Of a DNA stretch of 64,000 bases, positions 48,350-57,485 are shown piece by piece. The notes under the pieces were generated by a model, which saw nothing but the letters and a program-made list of their open reading frames with translations, ran no database searches and had not been told where the DNA came from. This DNA is from Streptomyces tibetensis (GTDB lineage Bacteria > Actinomycetota > Actinomycetes > Streptomycetales > Streptomycetaceae): the NCBI RefSeq assembly GCF_007655005.1, contig NZ_SZVW01000014.1, forward strand, positions 186,001-250,000, given 5' to 3'. Position numbers and translations under genes: made by a program. Within the stretch, counting starts at the first letter, position 1. Every line of letters begins with the position of its first letter.

Positions 48350-51300
48350 GTGAGCGAAGGAGGAGGACCACCCCATCGGCGGCTCGGGCGCGTGCTGCGC
48401 GACGCGCTCGGGGTCCGCGGCGCCCTGCACCGGCGCAGACTGATGCGGCAGGGTTACGACCGGACCAGGACCTGGCGGGTCCGCAAGAGCGGCGCCTACG
48501 TGGCACTGCTGGTGCTGACGTTCACCGGCGCACTGCTCCTGCTGTTCCTGGCCATCACGGCCCTGGTCAGCCTGCCGCAGAAGGACGGTGTCCAAACGCC
48601 CGTCCGGTGGATCGGCGATCAGTGCGGCGCCCCCGACGGTTTCAGCTGCACCGTCCTGCAGTCGCTCTTCATGCCGTTCCTCACCCTCGCCCTGGCCACC
48701 GTCACCTACCTGTTCTTCCGCTTCAGACACGTACGCCGGGCGTATGTGCGCAAGGCGCTGGAGGATCCCCACGACCTCGTGGAGACCGCGGGCGGCATCT
48801 TCGGCCGGGTCGTCGGCCGCGACCAGCTCTGCGCCGTCCTCATGGAGGACCTCCGCGACCGCCGCTTCCGCCGTACCCACGTCGTCGTCGGCGGCATCGG
48901 CACCGGCAAGACCGCGCTGGTGGTCCTGCTGACCCAGCGGCTCGCCGAGCGCGGGGCGGTGCCCGTGCCGCTGCGGCTGCGCGCCGCCGACAGGAAACTG
49001 GACTTCCGTGAGCTGGCCTTCGAACGCTTCTGTCAGGAGGTGCAGGGCACCATCCGCTCCGGCGCGGAAGCGGAGAAGGTGTGGCGGCGGCTGAGCCAGC
49101 AGGGCCGGATCGTGGTCCTCGCGGACGGACTGGACGAAGCGCTCACCACACAAGCCCTGACGGAGGAGCGCGACACCATCATCCGGCTCGCCATCCGCCG
49201 CGCCAACGAGGAGGGCCTGCCGCTGATCATCACCTCCCGGCCGCACGACTCGTTGCGCGGCATGGAGGCCTCCCTCACCGAGCTGGAGCCGCTGAGCGAG
49301 GAGGCCGCCCTCACCTACATCTCGTCCGGGGGCGCCGGGGAGGACCGCCAGCGGCTGGACTGGATCGTCGAGCGGGCCGGCATCGCGGAGGCGCCGACCT
49401 ATCTGGAGATCGCGGCCGAACTGCACGAACAGGGCCTGCTGGAGCGCGCCCTGAGCGCCCCCACGGAGGAAGAGGCGGTGGAGACCAGGGGCGGCGACCG
49501 GGCGTCCTTGCGATTCCATCTGTTCGAAACCTGGCTCAGCGCCCTCATCAGCGGCCGTTTCCAGCCGCACCTGCCCCTCTCCCCCGAGGAGCGCCGCTCG
49601 ACCGTCCACTACCTGTCCGCGCTCGCGTGCGTGGGACTCGCCCTCGACACCTCCGAGGTGCGGTTCACCGACGTCGTCGACGAGCAGGACCCGGCCCGCT
49701 CCCGCTACCCCGAGATCGTCCGCGAACTGGCCCGCAGGGTCGGCGACAGCGGCATCGACCTCAGGCTCGCCGCCCACTGGGGCGCCCGGATGGAGCTGGT
49801 CGAGCTCGGCGGGGACCGCGTCCGCTTCCAGCACAGCGTCATCCAGGCCCAGCTGGGCGCCCGCTTCCTGAACGCGGTGATCCACCCCGACGTCCCGGAC
49901 GAACCCCGCGAGGGGTCGTTCTTCCCGGCGGCCCTGCGCAGTCCGGGCCGGGAACTGCTGATCGCCATGGTGCTGCACTCCCGGCTGCCGGACGGGGCGT
50001 GCGTCCACGACGAGCCGGGCGCGGCGGGCCCGGACGGGACCTGCTGGTGCCCGGTGAGCGCCGCCCGCGACCTGTTGATGGAGGCCGCCTGCCAGGCGCA
50101 GTCGGTCCGCAACTGCGGCCAGGGCAACGACGACCACCAAGAGGTGCGCCCGCTCTTCGGCCGCACCCTGCACAGCAAAGCCCTGGAGCTCTACGCGGCG
50201 GCCCTGGAGATCGACAGCGTCGACGCCGAGCCCGAGCAGCACCTGATCGCCATGCGGCTGTGCACCTCCTGGCCGGAGCTGCGGGCCCGCGACCCGCACA
50301 CCCTGCAGACCGCCAAGGCCCTGCTCGTGACCCGGTTCGGCGAGGCCATGCGCGGGGTCGCCCAGCGCCAGACGCTCCGGCCCGCCTACCTGGAACTGTT
50401 CGAGATCGCGCGCCTGGAACCCTCGTACGCCGTCCGTCTCGCCATCGCGCAGGAGATCGGAGCCGGCGGCGACCTCGCCTTCGAGGCGCTCCAGCCCAGA
50501 CTGCGTGGACCGCAGGTGGTCGAGAGCGGGCGGGTGGAGCGGGAGCCCGACTGGACGGAGGAGATCTGGGGCGGCCAGCAGCCCGAGGTCGTCGGCGAGC
50601 GCGAGAGCCGACGCCGACGGCACGGCGAGGGCCAGGTCGCCCGCATGAAACGGGAACTGAAGGAGCGTGAGCAGCAACGGCGTCAGGAGCGCCGGCGGGA
50701 GCGCGAGGACCGCGAGGCCGAGGAACGGCAGTGGCGGGACAACACCCTGTGCGCCTGGCTGGTCCCGCTGCTCGTCGGCTCGGTCACCACCCACCGGCAC
50801 CAGGACACACCGTACGCCTTCCTGGAGAGCTGGGTGCGCCGCGTCGGCATCCCCGAGGACAGCCCGGACGCGCGCGCCGGACTCGACCTCCACGTGGAGG
50901 TGGCACTCGCGCAGGGCTTCAAGTACGCGGCGAACCGGCGGCACCGCCATCCGCACGCCCGGGCCGAGGCCCGCGAGTACCTCAGCGAGCAGGCCTGGGA
51001 CATGCTCAAGCGCACCCGCTTCTGGTTCACCCGCCTGACACTGCTGCACGCGCTCACCCTCTGGGACCTGCCCGACGGCGCCACGACCTCCCGCCCCTCC
51101 AGCGGCCACGGTTCCGACCCCGCCCAGCAGGTCCGTCAGTGGCTGGCCCGGCCGGACGGCGAGCCGGAGCACCCCTTCGTGACGGCGGCCGGGAAGCTGT
51201 GCGTGTGGGCGCTCGAAACCCGGCAGCCCGAACGGTTCCTGTGGGTCGACGAGTCGGGCGTCGCCGCGCACGTCGGCTCCCAGACGTCCCGGGGCGAGGC

Positions 51301-51781
51301 CCGAAAGCACAACCTCTGGATCCCGCCCTCCACCGGCTGGAGCGCCCTCCACCCGAGCGCGCAGCAACTGCTCGCCGACGTGCTGCTGCTGCTCAACCTC
51401 GCCGAGCGCGGCGACTGGCCCACCGACCGCATCCGCCGCCTGCAGCACACCGCCCGCCCCGACCTGCCGCCCTGCCTCACCCTGGACCGCAGCCCGCTCG
51501 ACCCCGGCCGTACCGCCGTCCGCACGGCGTCCTCCCAGGCGGGCTCCAACTGCCGCGACGACTGCGCCTTCGAACTGTGCCCCTACCCTCCCAAGGGCCT
51601 CGACGGCCAGCGCGTGGAACTCGGTGAGGCCTTCTGCCGCGCCCAGGCCACCCTCCTGTCCCACTCCCGCTCCGGCCTGCACCCCAAGGCGTCCTGGCAA
51701 CGCCGCACCAGCACCGCGGAGTTGCGGGCGTTCTGGGAGTCGATGGGGCATCGGGCGCAGCACAATGCGCGGCCGCGGTGA
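48350..51781 (+). CDS. Membrane-anchored NACHT/STAND ATPase
   Basis: The GTG at 48350 opens a 1,143-residue protein. Basic N-terminal residues precede two membrane helices at about 50-75 and 105-125, separated by a 30-residue outside loop with two cysteines (CGAPDGFSC). A NACHT-like ATPase follows: Walker A GGIGTGKTALVVLLTQRL (181-198), Walker B GRIVVLADGLDEAL (252-265), then LPLIITSRPHDSLRGME. The C-terminal 700 residues are helical with a basic coiled segment (about 765-795, ERESRRRRHGEGQV onward). Cysteine-rich stretches include SNCRDDCAFELCPYPP near 1090. NACHT/STAND proteins often sense and signal stress or phage. The N-terminal membrane anchor and lack of a recognised effector domain are unusual. 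The partner is unknown. Confidence 0.82.
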   Translation: MSEGGGPPHRRLGRVLRDALGVRGALHRRRLMRQGYDRTRTWRVRKSGAYVALLVLTFTGALLLLFLAITALVSLPQKDGVQTPVRWIGDQCGAPDGFSCTVLQSLFMPFLTLALATVTYLFFRFRHVRRAYVRKALEDPHDLVETAGGIFGRVVGRDQLCAVLMEDLRDRRFRRTHVVVGGIGTGKTALVVLLTQRLAERGAVPVPLRLRAADRKLDFRELAFERFCQEVQGTIRSGAEAEKVWRRLSQQGRIVVLADGLDEALTTQALTEERDTIIRLAIRRANEEGLPLIITSRPHDSLRGMEASLTELEPLSEEAALTYISSGGAGEDRQRLDWIVERAGIAEAPTYLEIAAELHEQGLLERALSAPTEEEAVETRGGDRASLRFHLFETWLSALISGRFQPHLPLSPEERRSTVHYLSALACVGLALDTSEVRFTDVVDEQDPARSRYPEIVRELARRVGDSGIDLRLAAHWGARMELVELGGDRVRFQHSVIQAQLGARFLNAVIHPDVPDEPREGSFFPAALRSPGRELLIAMVLHSRLPDGACVHDEPGAAGPDGTCWCPVSAARDLLMEAACQAQSVRNCGQGNDDHQEVRPLFGRTLHSKALELYAAALEIDSVDAEPEQHLIAMRLCTSWPELRARDPHTLQTAKALLVTRFGEAMRGVAQRQTLRPAYLELFEIARLEPSYAVRLAIAQEIGAGGDLAFEALQPRLRGPQVVESGRVEREPDWTEEIWGGQQPEVVGERESRRRRHGEGQVARMKRELKEREQQRRQERRREREDREAEERQWRDNTLCAWLVPLLVGSVTTHRHQDTPYAFLESWVRRVGIPEDSPDARAGLDLHVEVALAQGFKYAANRRHRHPHARAEAREYLSEQAWDMLKRTRFWFTRLTLLHALTLWDLPDGATTSRPSSGHGSDPAQQVRQWLARPDGEPEHPFVTAAGKLCVWALETRQPERFLWVDESGVAAHVGSQTSRGEARKHNLWIPPSTGWSALHPSAQQLLADVLLLLNLAERGDWPTDRIRRLQHTARPDLPPCLTLDRSPLDPGRTAVRTASSQAGSNCRDDCAFELCPYPPKGLDGQRVELGEAFCRAQATLLSHSRSGLHPKASWQRRTSTAELRAFWESMGHRAQHNARPR

Positions 51782-51848
51782 AACGGGCACCGGTGCAGTG
51801 CGGAGCCGTCCGGGCGTTGCGCGACTGCCCGTCCGTGGCGGACGCCTG

Positions 51849-54764
51849 TCACGGCCGCGGCCGGGGAAACGTCTCCAGCGCCGCGGCCAGGCCTGCCGCG
51901 TCCGTGCCGATCTTGCGGTAGACGGAGGAGAGCAGCCGCCGCACGCCCTCCTCGGTGAGGTGCAGCTCCTTGGCCACGACCGCCGCGGCGTGGCCCCCCA
52001 CCGTCATCTCGGCGGCCTTGCGCTCCTGCGCTGTGAGCGTGTCCGTCTGTGCATAGCGCAGGGGCAGCGGTCGCAGTCCGGCGGCGGACAGTTCCCTCCT
52101 GGCCCGGGCGGCGAGGCCCTCGGCACCGCAGTGCACCGCGCCCTCCAGACCTTGGTAGAGGCGGTCGGCGGCCTGGTGCAGACGGCCGTCGCGGGCCAGC
52201 GCGGCGCCGTGGCCGACCAGGGCACGGGCCAGCTCGTACGCGGCGGGCGACTGCTGCAGCTGGTCGACGGCCTGCGCGTGCAGATCGAGCCCCGCCTCAC
52301 CGCCCGTCACCTCCGCCTGCGTATGGAGCGCCTGGCCGATCGCGGACGCCGCGCCGAAGTCCCGGGCCCGCTTCACCGCGTCCTGGGCGTGGCGCACCGC
52401 CCGGTCGGGAGCACTGCGCGACAGGGCCGAGGCCAGCCCCAGCTGCCAGGGGCACCATGCGGGGTTGCGCCATTCCCGGCCCTCCAGCCATTCCCCGACA
52501 CGGGTCAGCAGGGGAGCGGCCTCGTCGGGCCGCCCCTCCGCCAGGAGCAACTCGGCGTAAACCGTGCGCGGGTCGGGATAGATGACGGCGTTCGGGATGA
52601 CGTCGCCGTAGTGGTACGTGTCGGCGAGCCGACGTGCCGCCACGACGCGGCCGCGGGCCAGGAGCGTCTGGATCAGGATGCCGATGGCGAACCACTGGGC
52701 GGGCACCGCGCCTTCCACCCGGTCGGCGATGCGCAGGCCCTCCCGCACCGCGTTCTCGGCCTCGGCCAGACAGCCACGGCGGTAGCGGATGTACCCGGAG
52801 AGCGTCTGCCCCAGGGCCAGGTGGGAACCGCGCCAGCCCTTCGACTCGCACTCCGCCATGCCCTTCGCGAACAGTTCCTCGGCCCGCCGCGGCTGGTCGC
52901 AGTACATGAACACCAGCGCTACCGAGACGGGCACCTCGAAGCCGTGATTCTCATGGGTCCAGCTCAGCCCGCCGCGCAGGGCCTTCTCGGCGTAGGCGAG
53001 AGCCTTGTGGCGGGGCTCCCCGCACATCATCGCGTCCCAGGCGCGCGAGCCGATGATGTAGCGCTCCTCCGGACCGCGCCCGGGCAGGCGGTCGGCGAGC
53101 CGGGCCAGCTTGCGTGAACGGCCGGCCGAGTCGACCTCGTCGGTGCGGAACGCGCTCCACACGAAGTGGTCGGCCTGCATCCGCAGCCTGATCCGAGGAT
53201 GGGCGGCGGCCCGCTGCGCCTCGTCCGCGGCCACCGTCGCCGCCTCCGCCATCCGGTCGGTGTGGGCCAGGGCCTGGGTCAGCCGGTACACCATGGAGGC
53301 ACGCAGCTCGGGGTCGATGCCCGGTTCCGCGAGCGCCTCGCGCAGGTGGGTCACGGTCGCCGTCGGCTTGATGAGGAAGGTCGCGCAGGCGAGTTCGTGC
53401 AACAGCGCGGCGCGTTCCTCAGGCAGCGGTGGTTCCTGCAGAGCCCGGTTCAGCAGCCGTCGGGCGGCCTCCGGGGCGCCGGAGTGCAGCGCCTCCCGGG
53501 CGGCCTCCCGCAGACAGGCCACGGCCTCGGCGCTGCCTTCGCAGGGGACTTCCAGCAGGTGCCGGGCCGCGGCGGCCTGACCGAGCCCGGCGGCCCGGAC
53601 GGCCTCCGCGGCCGAGTTGTGCAGCCCCTCGCGCAGACTCGGTCCGATGGACCGGTAGATCGTGGTGGCGATCAGGGGATGAAGGAATTCCAGGGTCTCT
53701 CCGCGTGCCCTTCCGTCGGCCAGCACACGGGCGGCGCGCAGCTTCTCCGTGGCCTCGGCCGCCGCCGTGCTGCCGATCGCCGCGATACGGGCGGCCAGTT
53801 CCGGTGGGATGGCCTGCCCGAGCACGGCCGCGGCGTAGGCGAAGCGGACGGTGGTGGTGCCCAACCCCTGGAGTCGCTCGATCAGTCCGGGCCCCTTCAC
53901 CGCGGCGGCCAGATCGCGCATCGTGGGCAAGTCCTCTCTGGTGCCCCGCAGATCGCGCTCGCCGAGCCTGATGGAGAGCTCCACCGCCTCGAAGGGGCTC
54001 CCCCCGGTGATCTCCCAGCATTCCTCGCAGAAGGCGTCCTCGGCCTGCTCGCCGACCTCGTCCCGGACGATCCTGGCGACGGCCGTGGCGCTGAGCGGCG
54101 CCAAGGTGAAGGGACGGTTCCCCAGGTCGGCGGAGGGGGAACCGAACGCCGCTGCCTCGAGGGGCAGTTCGTCCGGCCGGAAGGCGACGACGATCAGCAG
54201 TGACAGGTCCACGGCCCGCGGAGCGAACGAGGCCAGCCAGGTCAGTGACTCGACGTCCGCCCAGTGCAGATCGTCCAGCAGCAGGACCACGGGCGTCTTC
54301 GTCACCGCGAGTCGCGTCATCACCCAGTCGAGACCGTCACGGACCCCGGTCGGGTCCGGAACATGGCCGCCGCTGGGAGCGGCGACCAGACCGAGTGCGG
54401 CGGCGACGATGTCGTACCAGCCGCCCAGGAAGGCACGGAGCTCGCCCTCGTCCATCGACGCCAACGAGGGCTGGACGACCTGGCGCACCAGGTGGAACGC
54501 CAGCCCCTGCTCCTTCTCGCCGCCCCGGCCCGACAGCACGGTGAATCCCTGCGCGCGGGCGCGGACGCGGGCCTCGGTCAACAGGGCGGTCTTGCCCATC
54601 CCGGCCGGACCGGTGAAGGCGAGGAGCCCACCGCGCGGTGCCTGTGGCACACCGTCGACGGTGTCCCGCAGGCCCGTCAGTGCCGACTCCAGTGCCCGCA
54701 GCTCCTTGCGGCGCTCGAGCAACGGCCGGGTTGCGGGCATGGGTTGCCGCAGCTCATTCGCCAT
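51849..54764 (-). CDS. LAL-type LuxR-family transcriptional regulator
   Basis: The ATG at 54764 (MANELRQPMPATRPLLERRK) has GGAAGCGG ten bases upstream. The 971-residue protein has an N-terminal AAA ATPase (Walker A TGPAGMGKTALL at 51-62, Walker B VVLLLDDLHWAD), a helical TPR-like middle and a C-terminal LuxR HTH. The HTH reads TLTAQERKAAEMTVGGHAAA with VAKELHLTEEGVRRLLSSVY. Large LAL regulators often activate secondary-metabolite clusters. It lies next to the terpene synthase and P450 genes on the same strand and probably controls them. A 13-base-pair stem-loop lies just upstream of its start. Confidence 0.9.
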   Translation of the reverse strand: MANELRQPMPATRPLLERRKELRALESALTGLRDTVDGVPQAPRGGLLAFTGPAGMGKTALLTEARVRARAQGFTVLSGRGGEKEQGLAFHLVRQVVQPSLASMDEGELRAFLGGWYDIVAAALGLVAAPSGGHVPDPTGVRDGLDWVMTRLAVTKTPVVLLLDDLHWADVESLTWLASFAPRAVDLSLLIVVAFRPDELPLEAAAFGSPSADLGNRPFTLAPLSATAVARIVRDEVGEQAEDAFCEECWEITGGSPFEAVELSIRLGERDLRGTREDLPTMRDLAAAVKGPGLIERLQGLGTTTVRFAYAAAVLGQAIPPELAARIAAIGSTAAAEATEKLRAARVLADGRARGETLEFLHPLIATTIYRSIGPSLREGLHNSAAEAVRAAGLGQAAAARHLLEVPCEGSAEAVACLREAAREALHSGAPEAARRLLNRALQEPPLPEERAALLHELACATFLIKPTATVTHLREALAEPGIDPELRASMVYRLTQALAHTDRMAEAATVAADEAQRAAAHPRIRLRMQADHFVWSAFRTDEVDSAGRSRKLARLADRLPGRGPEERYIIGSRAWDAMMCGEPRHKALAYAEKALRGGLSWTHENHGFEVPVSVALVFMYCDQPRRAEELFAKGMAECESKGWRGSHLALGQTLSGYIRYRRGCLAEAENAVREGLRIADRVEGAVPAQWFAIGILIQTLLARGRVVAARRLADTYHYGDVIPNAVIYPDPRTVYAELLLAEGRPDEAAPLLTRVGEWLEGREWRNPAWCPWQLGLASALSRSAPDRAVRHAQDAVKRARDFGAASAIGQALHTQAEVTGGEAGLDLHAQAVDQLQQSPAAYELARALVGHGAALARDGRLHQAADRLYQGLEGAVHCGAEGLAARARRELSAAGLRPLPLRYAQTDTLTAQERKAAEMTVGGHAAAVVAKELHLTEEGVRRLLSSVYRKIGTDAAGLAAALETFPRPRP

Positions 54765-54789
54765 GTGCCGTACCGCTTCCTGTCGTCGG

Positions 54790-54826
54790 CCATCGGGAGG
54801 CAGCGCGAGCGTATGCCGCCCGATGG
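54790..54826. promoter_or_regulatory. Long stem-loop upstream of the LAL regulator
   Basis: CCATCGGGAGGCA (54790-54802) pairs with TGCCGCCCGATGG (54814-54826) at 12 of 13 positions with an 11-base loop. It lies 26-62 bases upstream of the ATG. It may be an operator, a 5' UTR structure or a terminator after the terpene synthase gene. Confidence 0.45.
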
Positions 54827-54957
54827 GCAGCGCTCCGGAATCCGGAACGAACACGACAAAGAAGGGTGAACGACCTGCTATACCCGCGTGAAATGCGGGC
54901 CGGGCGGGTAGCGTGGCCCGAATGGGCACCCGTCACGCACCCTGACGCCCCGTCCTT

Positions 54958-55971
54958 TCACCGCAGACCCGGAGCCGCCGCGTCCGCGTAGCGCGGCACG
55001 GTGCGGGACCAGTAGTAGCAGCCACGGATCCAGCCGGCCATGCCTTCCACATAGCCGACGCCCGAAGGGCTCAACTCCGGTTCGATCTCGGCGTAGAGGC
55101 TTTCGAACGCGCGGATCGTGCGGTTGATCTGCTGGATGGCCAGGGTGACGGCCACCGGGAGAGGGCACTGATGGGCCCGCTGGTAGGCGAGGGCCAGGTT
55201 GATCATTTCGCCGGACCGCTGCTCCTTGACCGCGGAGAAGAGGTCGGGGATCCACACCGCGGCGTCGGCCGACAGCCGGCTCAGCTGTCGCATGACCGGG
55301 TGGTGGAGTTCCTCGGAGGTCAGTTCGCATGGCTGCGCGGCCTCACACAGCGGGTGGAAGGGTTCGACGCCCGCGGTGAGGGACCGTATCGAGGTGCACA
55401 GCCCGGGCCGCAGGGGGGAGGGATGAGTCTGGGCCACCGCCTCGTACAGCAGCCCGTGCACGTACTCGCGGCTCTTCCACGCCCAGCGGGAGGCCTGCGC
55501 GGGTGTGCACCGCCCGCGGACCTGCCGGTAGAGGTCGGACAGGGCCGCTCCCAGCGGAGTGCTGGGCGGTGCGCCGTCCCGCAGGATCGCGATGCTCTCG
55601 CCCAGCATGGGCAGCAACTGGCCGGGCCGGTGCCGGCCGACCTCCTCGGCCCGGTCGTCGAAGACGAACTGGTAGGCGATCTGGTGGGCGACGAGCTGCA
55701 GCACGCCGGGGTCCGCGTCCGGGCTGTTGTAGGAGGCGAGTTCGGCCGGGCGGGTGTGACAGATCATGGCCGAGACGCCCGGTTCGTCGCTCAACCCGGT
55801 CGCGCGCAGCCACTCGTCGACACCCGCCGTGACCGCGGCCTCGTGCGGACTGCGCCGGAACGGGAAGGGCATGTAGAGGTGAGCGTCGATCAGCTCCACC
55901 AAGGTGGACGCAGGAAGCACGTCCTGCGCGACTGCCGCCCGCTCCTCATGCGTGGTGGACACCGTTGTCAC
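54958..55971 (-). CDS. Class I terpene synthase with altered NSE motif
   Basis: The 337-residue protein has the N-terminal HLYMPFPFRRSPHEAAVTAG block of bacterial terpene cyclases and the Asp-rich motif FVFDDRAEE (DDxxE at 105-109). It also has a pyrophosphate-sensor Arg near 196 (TSIRSL) and the C-terminal RY pair (Arg327-Tyr328, VPRYAD). The second metal motif normally reads N-D-x-x-S-x-x-x-E. Here positions 242-250 read PDLFSAVKE, so the Asn ligand is Pro242 while Ser246 and Glu250 remain. Its ATG overlaps the end of the upstream P450 gene, which implies coupled translation. The product cannot be predicted. Confidence 0.85.
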   Translation of the reverse strand: MTTVSTTHEERAAVAQDVLPASTLVELIDAHLYMPFPFRRSPHEAAVTAGVDEWLRATGLSDEPGVSAMICHTRPAELASYNSPDADPGVLQLVAHQIAYQFVFDDRAEEVGRHRPGQLLPMLGESIAILRDGAPPSTPLGAALSDLYRQVRGRCTPAQASRWAWKSREYVHGLLYEAVAQTHPSPLRPGLCTSIRSLTAGVEPFHPLCEAAQPCELTSEELHHPVMRQLSRLSADAAVWIPDLFSAVKEQRSGEMINLALAYQRAHQCPLPVAVTLAIQQINRTIRAFESLYAEIEPELSPSGVGYVEGMAGWIRGCYYWSRTVPRYADAAAPGLR

Positions 55972-57436
55972 CGTCCCTCCGAATGTTCTTCGTCCCGGAT
56001 ACCGCCGTACCGGATACCGCCGTCCCGGCTTTGGACCCGAGGGCGAGGCCGTGCGGCGCGGTGCCGCCCGGTGCGTCCGCCCGCGATGTGCAGATCATCG
56101 TCAGTGACCTCGGGCCCAGCGTCGCCCCGGGACGCGGTGAGGTGACGCGCCCTGCCGGATGCCGTAGCCGCCAGCGACCGGCGATGGTCGCCAGGGCCAC
56201 CGTCATCTCGGCCATGGAGAACACGTCACCGATGCATTTGCGGCTGCCGGCCGCGAACGGGATCAGCGCCGCCTGCGGGCGGGCTGCGGCCTCGCGCTCC
56301 AGCCAGCGCTCGGGCAGAAAGCGGTCGGGTTCGGGGAAGGAAGCGGGATCGTGATGCAGGAGATAGGGGCTGTACAGGACGGTGGTTCCCCGCGGCAGGC
56401 GGCGCCCGGCGAACTCCGTCTCCCGGGTGGTGACCCGAGTGAAGAGCCAGCCGGGCGGGGAGTGGCGCAGCGTCTCGGTGAGGACGGACCGGGTGTAGAC
56501 CAGACGCGGCAGATCGTCGGCGTCCGGTAACCGGCCGGCGAGGACGCCGTCGATCTCGGCGTGCAGCCGCCGCTCCACCTCCGGGTGCCGGGCCAGGAGG
56601 CTGAAGGTGGACGCCAGACACATCGAAGGGCTCTCGGAACCGGTGAGCAGGAGAGACACCAACTGGTCGTGGACCTCGCGGTCGGTGACCGGAGGCCCGC
56701 CGTCCGCGTCCGCTGCGGCGTCCAGCAGGAGCCCCAGCAGATCGTCGCGGGGAGCGCCCCGGCGGCGCTCGTCGATGGCCGTGTCGATGAGTTCGCGAAC
56801 ACGCTCCACCGCCTGCCGGTAACGGCGGTTGGCGGGTGTGGGGAGACGGAACAGGGCGTCGACCGGTACGACCGTGCGCACGAACAGGCCTCGGACGATG
56901 GCGGCGAGGCAGTGCCGCACCTCGTCGGCCGCGGCAGGCCCGAGCGAGTCGGACAGCAGCAGCCCGCTGATCAGCCGAGTCGTCAGACCCAGCGTGGCGG
57001 CACTGACGTCGACCCGCTGCCCGCTGCGCCAGTCGCGGCACATCAGCGCGGCCTCCTCGGCCATCGCGTCCGTCTGCGCAGCGACGCCGGCGGGGCGGAA
57101 GGTGGGTTGCAGCAACCGGCGCTGACGCCGGTGCTCGGCATGCGGGCAGGTGACGACGCCGTCACCCATCAGTGCCCGGAGCCTGTCGTACTGCGGTCCG
57201 CCCTTGTCGAACGTGCGGGTGTCCCGGAGCATCCGGTGGACCAGTTGGGGGTGACAGACCATCCACGCCCGCTGCGGGCCGAGGCGTATCTCGACCAGAT
57301 CGCCCTGTGCGGGAAGAGAATTCAGAAAATCCAGCGGCCGACGGAACAAGGCGATACCGTGGCCGATGGATGGGAATATGCCTGGAGCAGTACCAACCGT
57401 CCATGCCTGTTCCGATTCAGGAACGCAGCCGTTCAT
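55946..57436 (-). CDS. Cytochrome P450 of the terpene cluster (pentalenene-oxygenase-like), TTA codon
   Basis: The ATG at 57436 has AGGTGG six bases upstream. The 496-residue protein resembles terpene P450s such as the pentalenene oxygenase group (LPTPANRRYRQAV, EIDGVLAGRLPD). It has K-helix ETLR (321-324) and haem motif IPFAAGSRKCIGDVFS with Cys401. The I-helix is SLLLTGSES instead of AGxxT. Codon 303 is TTA (56528-56530), so full-length synthesis needs the bldA tRNA. The last 50 residues are a low-complexity extension with a doubled GTAVS unit and overlap the terpene synthase start by 26 bases. It should oxidise the cyclase product. Confidence 0.88.
   Translation of the reverse strand: MNGCVPESEQAWTVGTAPGIFPSIGHGIALFRRPLDFLNSLPAQGDLVEIRLGPQRAWMVCHPQLVHRMLRDTRTFDKGGPQYDRLRALMGDGVVTCPHAEHRRQRRLLQPTFRPAGVAAQTDAMAEEAALMCRDWRSGQRVDVSAATLGLTTRLISGLLLSDSLGPAAADEVRHCLAAIVRGLFVRTVVPVDALFRLPTPANRRYRQAVERVRELIDTAIDERRRGAPRDDLLGLLLDAAADADGGPPVTDREVHDQLVSLLLTGSESPSMCLASTFSLLARHPEVERRLHAEIDGVLAGRLPDADDLPRLVYTRSVLTETLRHSPPGWLFTRVTTRETEFAGRRLPRGTTVLYSPYLLHHDPASFPEPDRFLPERWLEREAAARPQAALIPFAAGSRKCIGDVFSMAEMTVALATIAGRWRLRHPAGRVTSPRPGATLGPRSLTMICTSRADAPGGTAPHGLALGSKAGTAVSGTAVSGTKNIRRDGDNGVHHA
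55997..56026. repeat. 15 bp direct duplication in the P450 3' end
   Basis: GGATACCGCCGTACC and GGATACCGCCGTCCC are adjacent at 55997-56011 and 56012-56026. In the P450 frame they encode a repeated GTAVS unit in the C-terminal extension. Confidence 0.65.
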
Positions 57437-57469
57437 CGAATACCACCTGCTTCAGTCGACCTGGGAAAA

Positions 57470-57485
57470 CGGTGATGTTTCACCG
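57470..57485. promoter_or_regulatory. Palindrome upstream of the terpene P450
   Basis: CGGTGA, TGTT, TCACCG forms a perfect 6-base inverted repeat 34 bases upstream of the ATG. It could be the binding site of the nearby LAL regulator or another protein. Confidence 0.4.

Noticed and set aside
47015..51790. A 1,591-codon open frame on the minus strand covering the esterase gene and the STAND gene antisense
   Set aside because: Only the last 363 codons have protein character. The rest mirrors a well-formed gene on the other strand, a normal result of high GC content.
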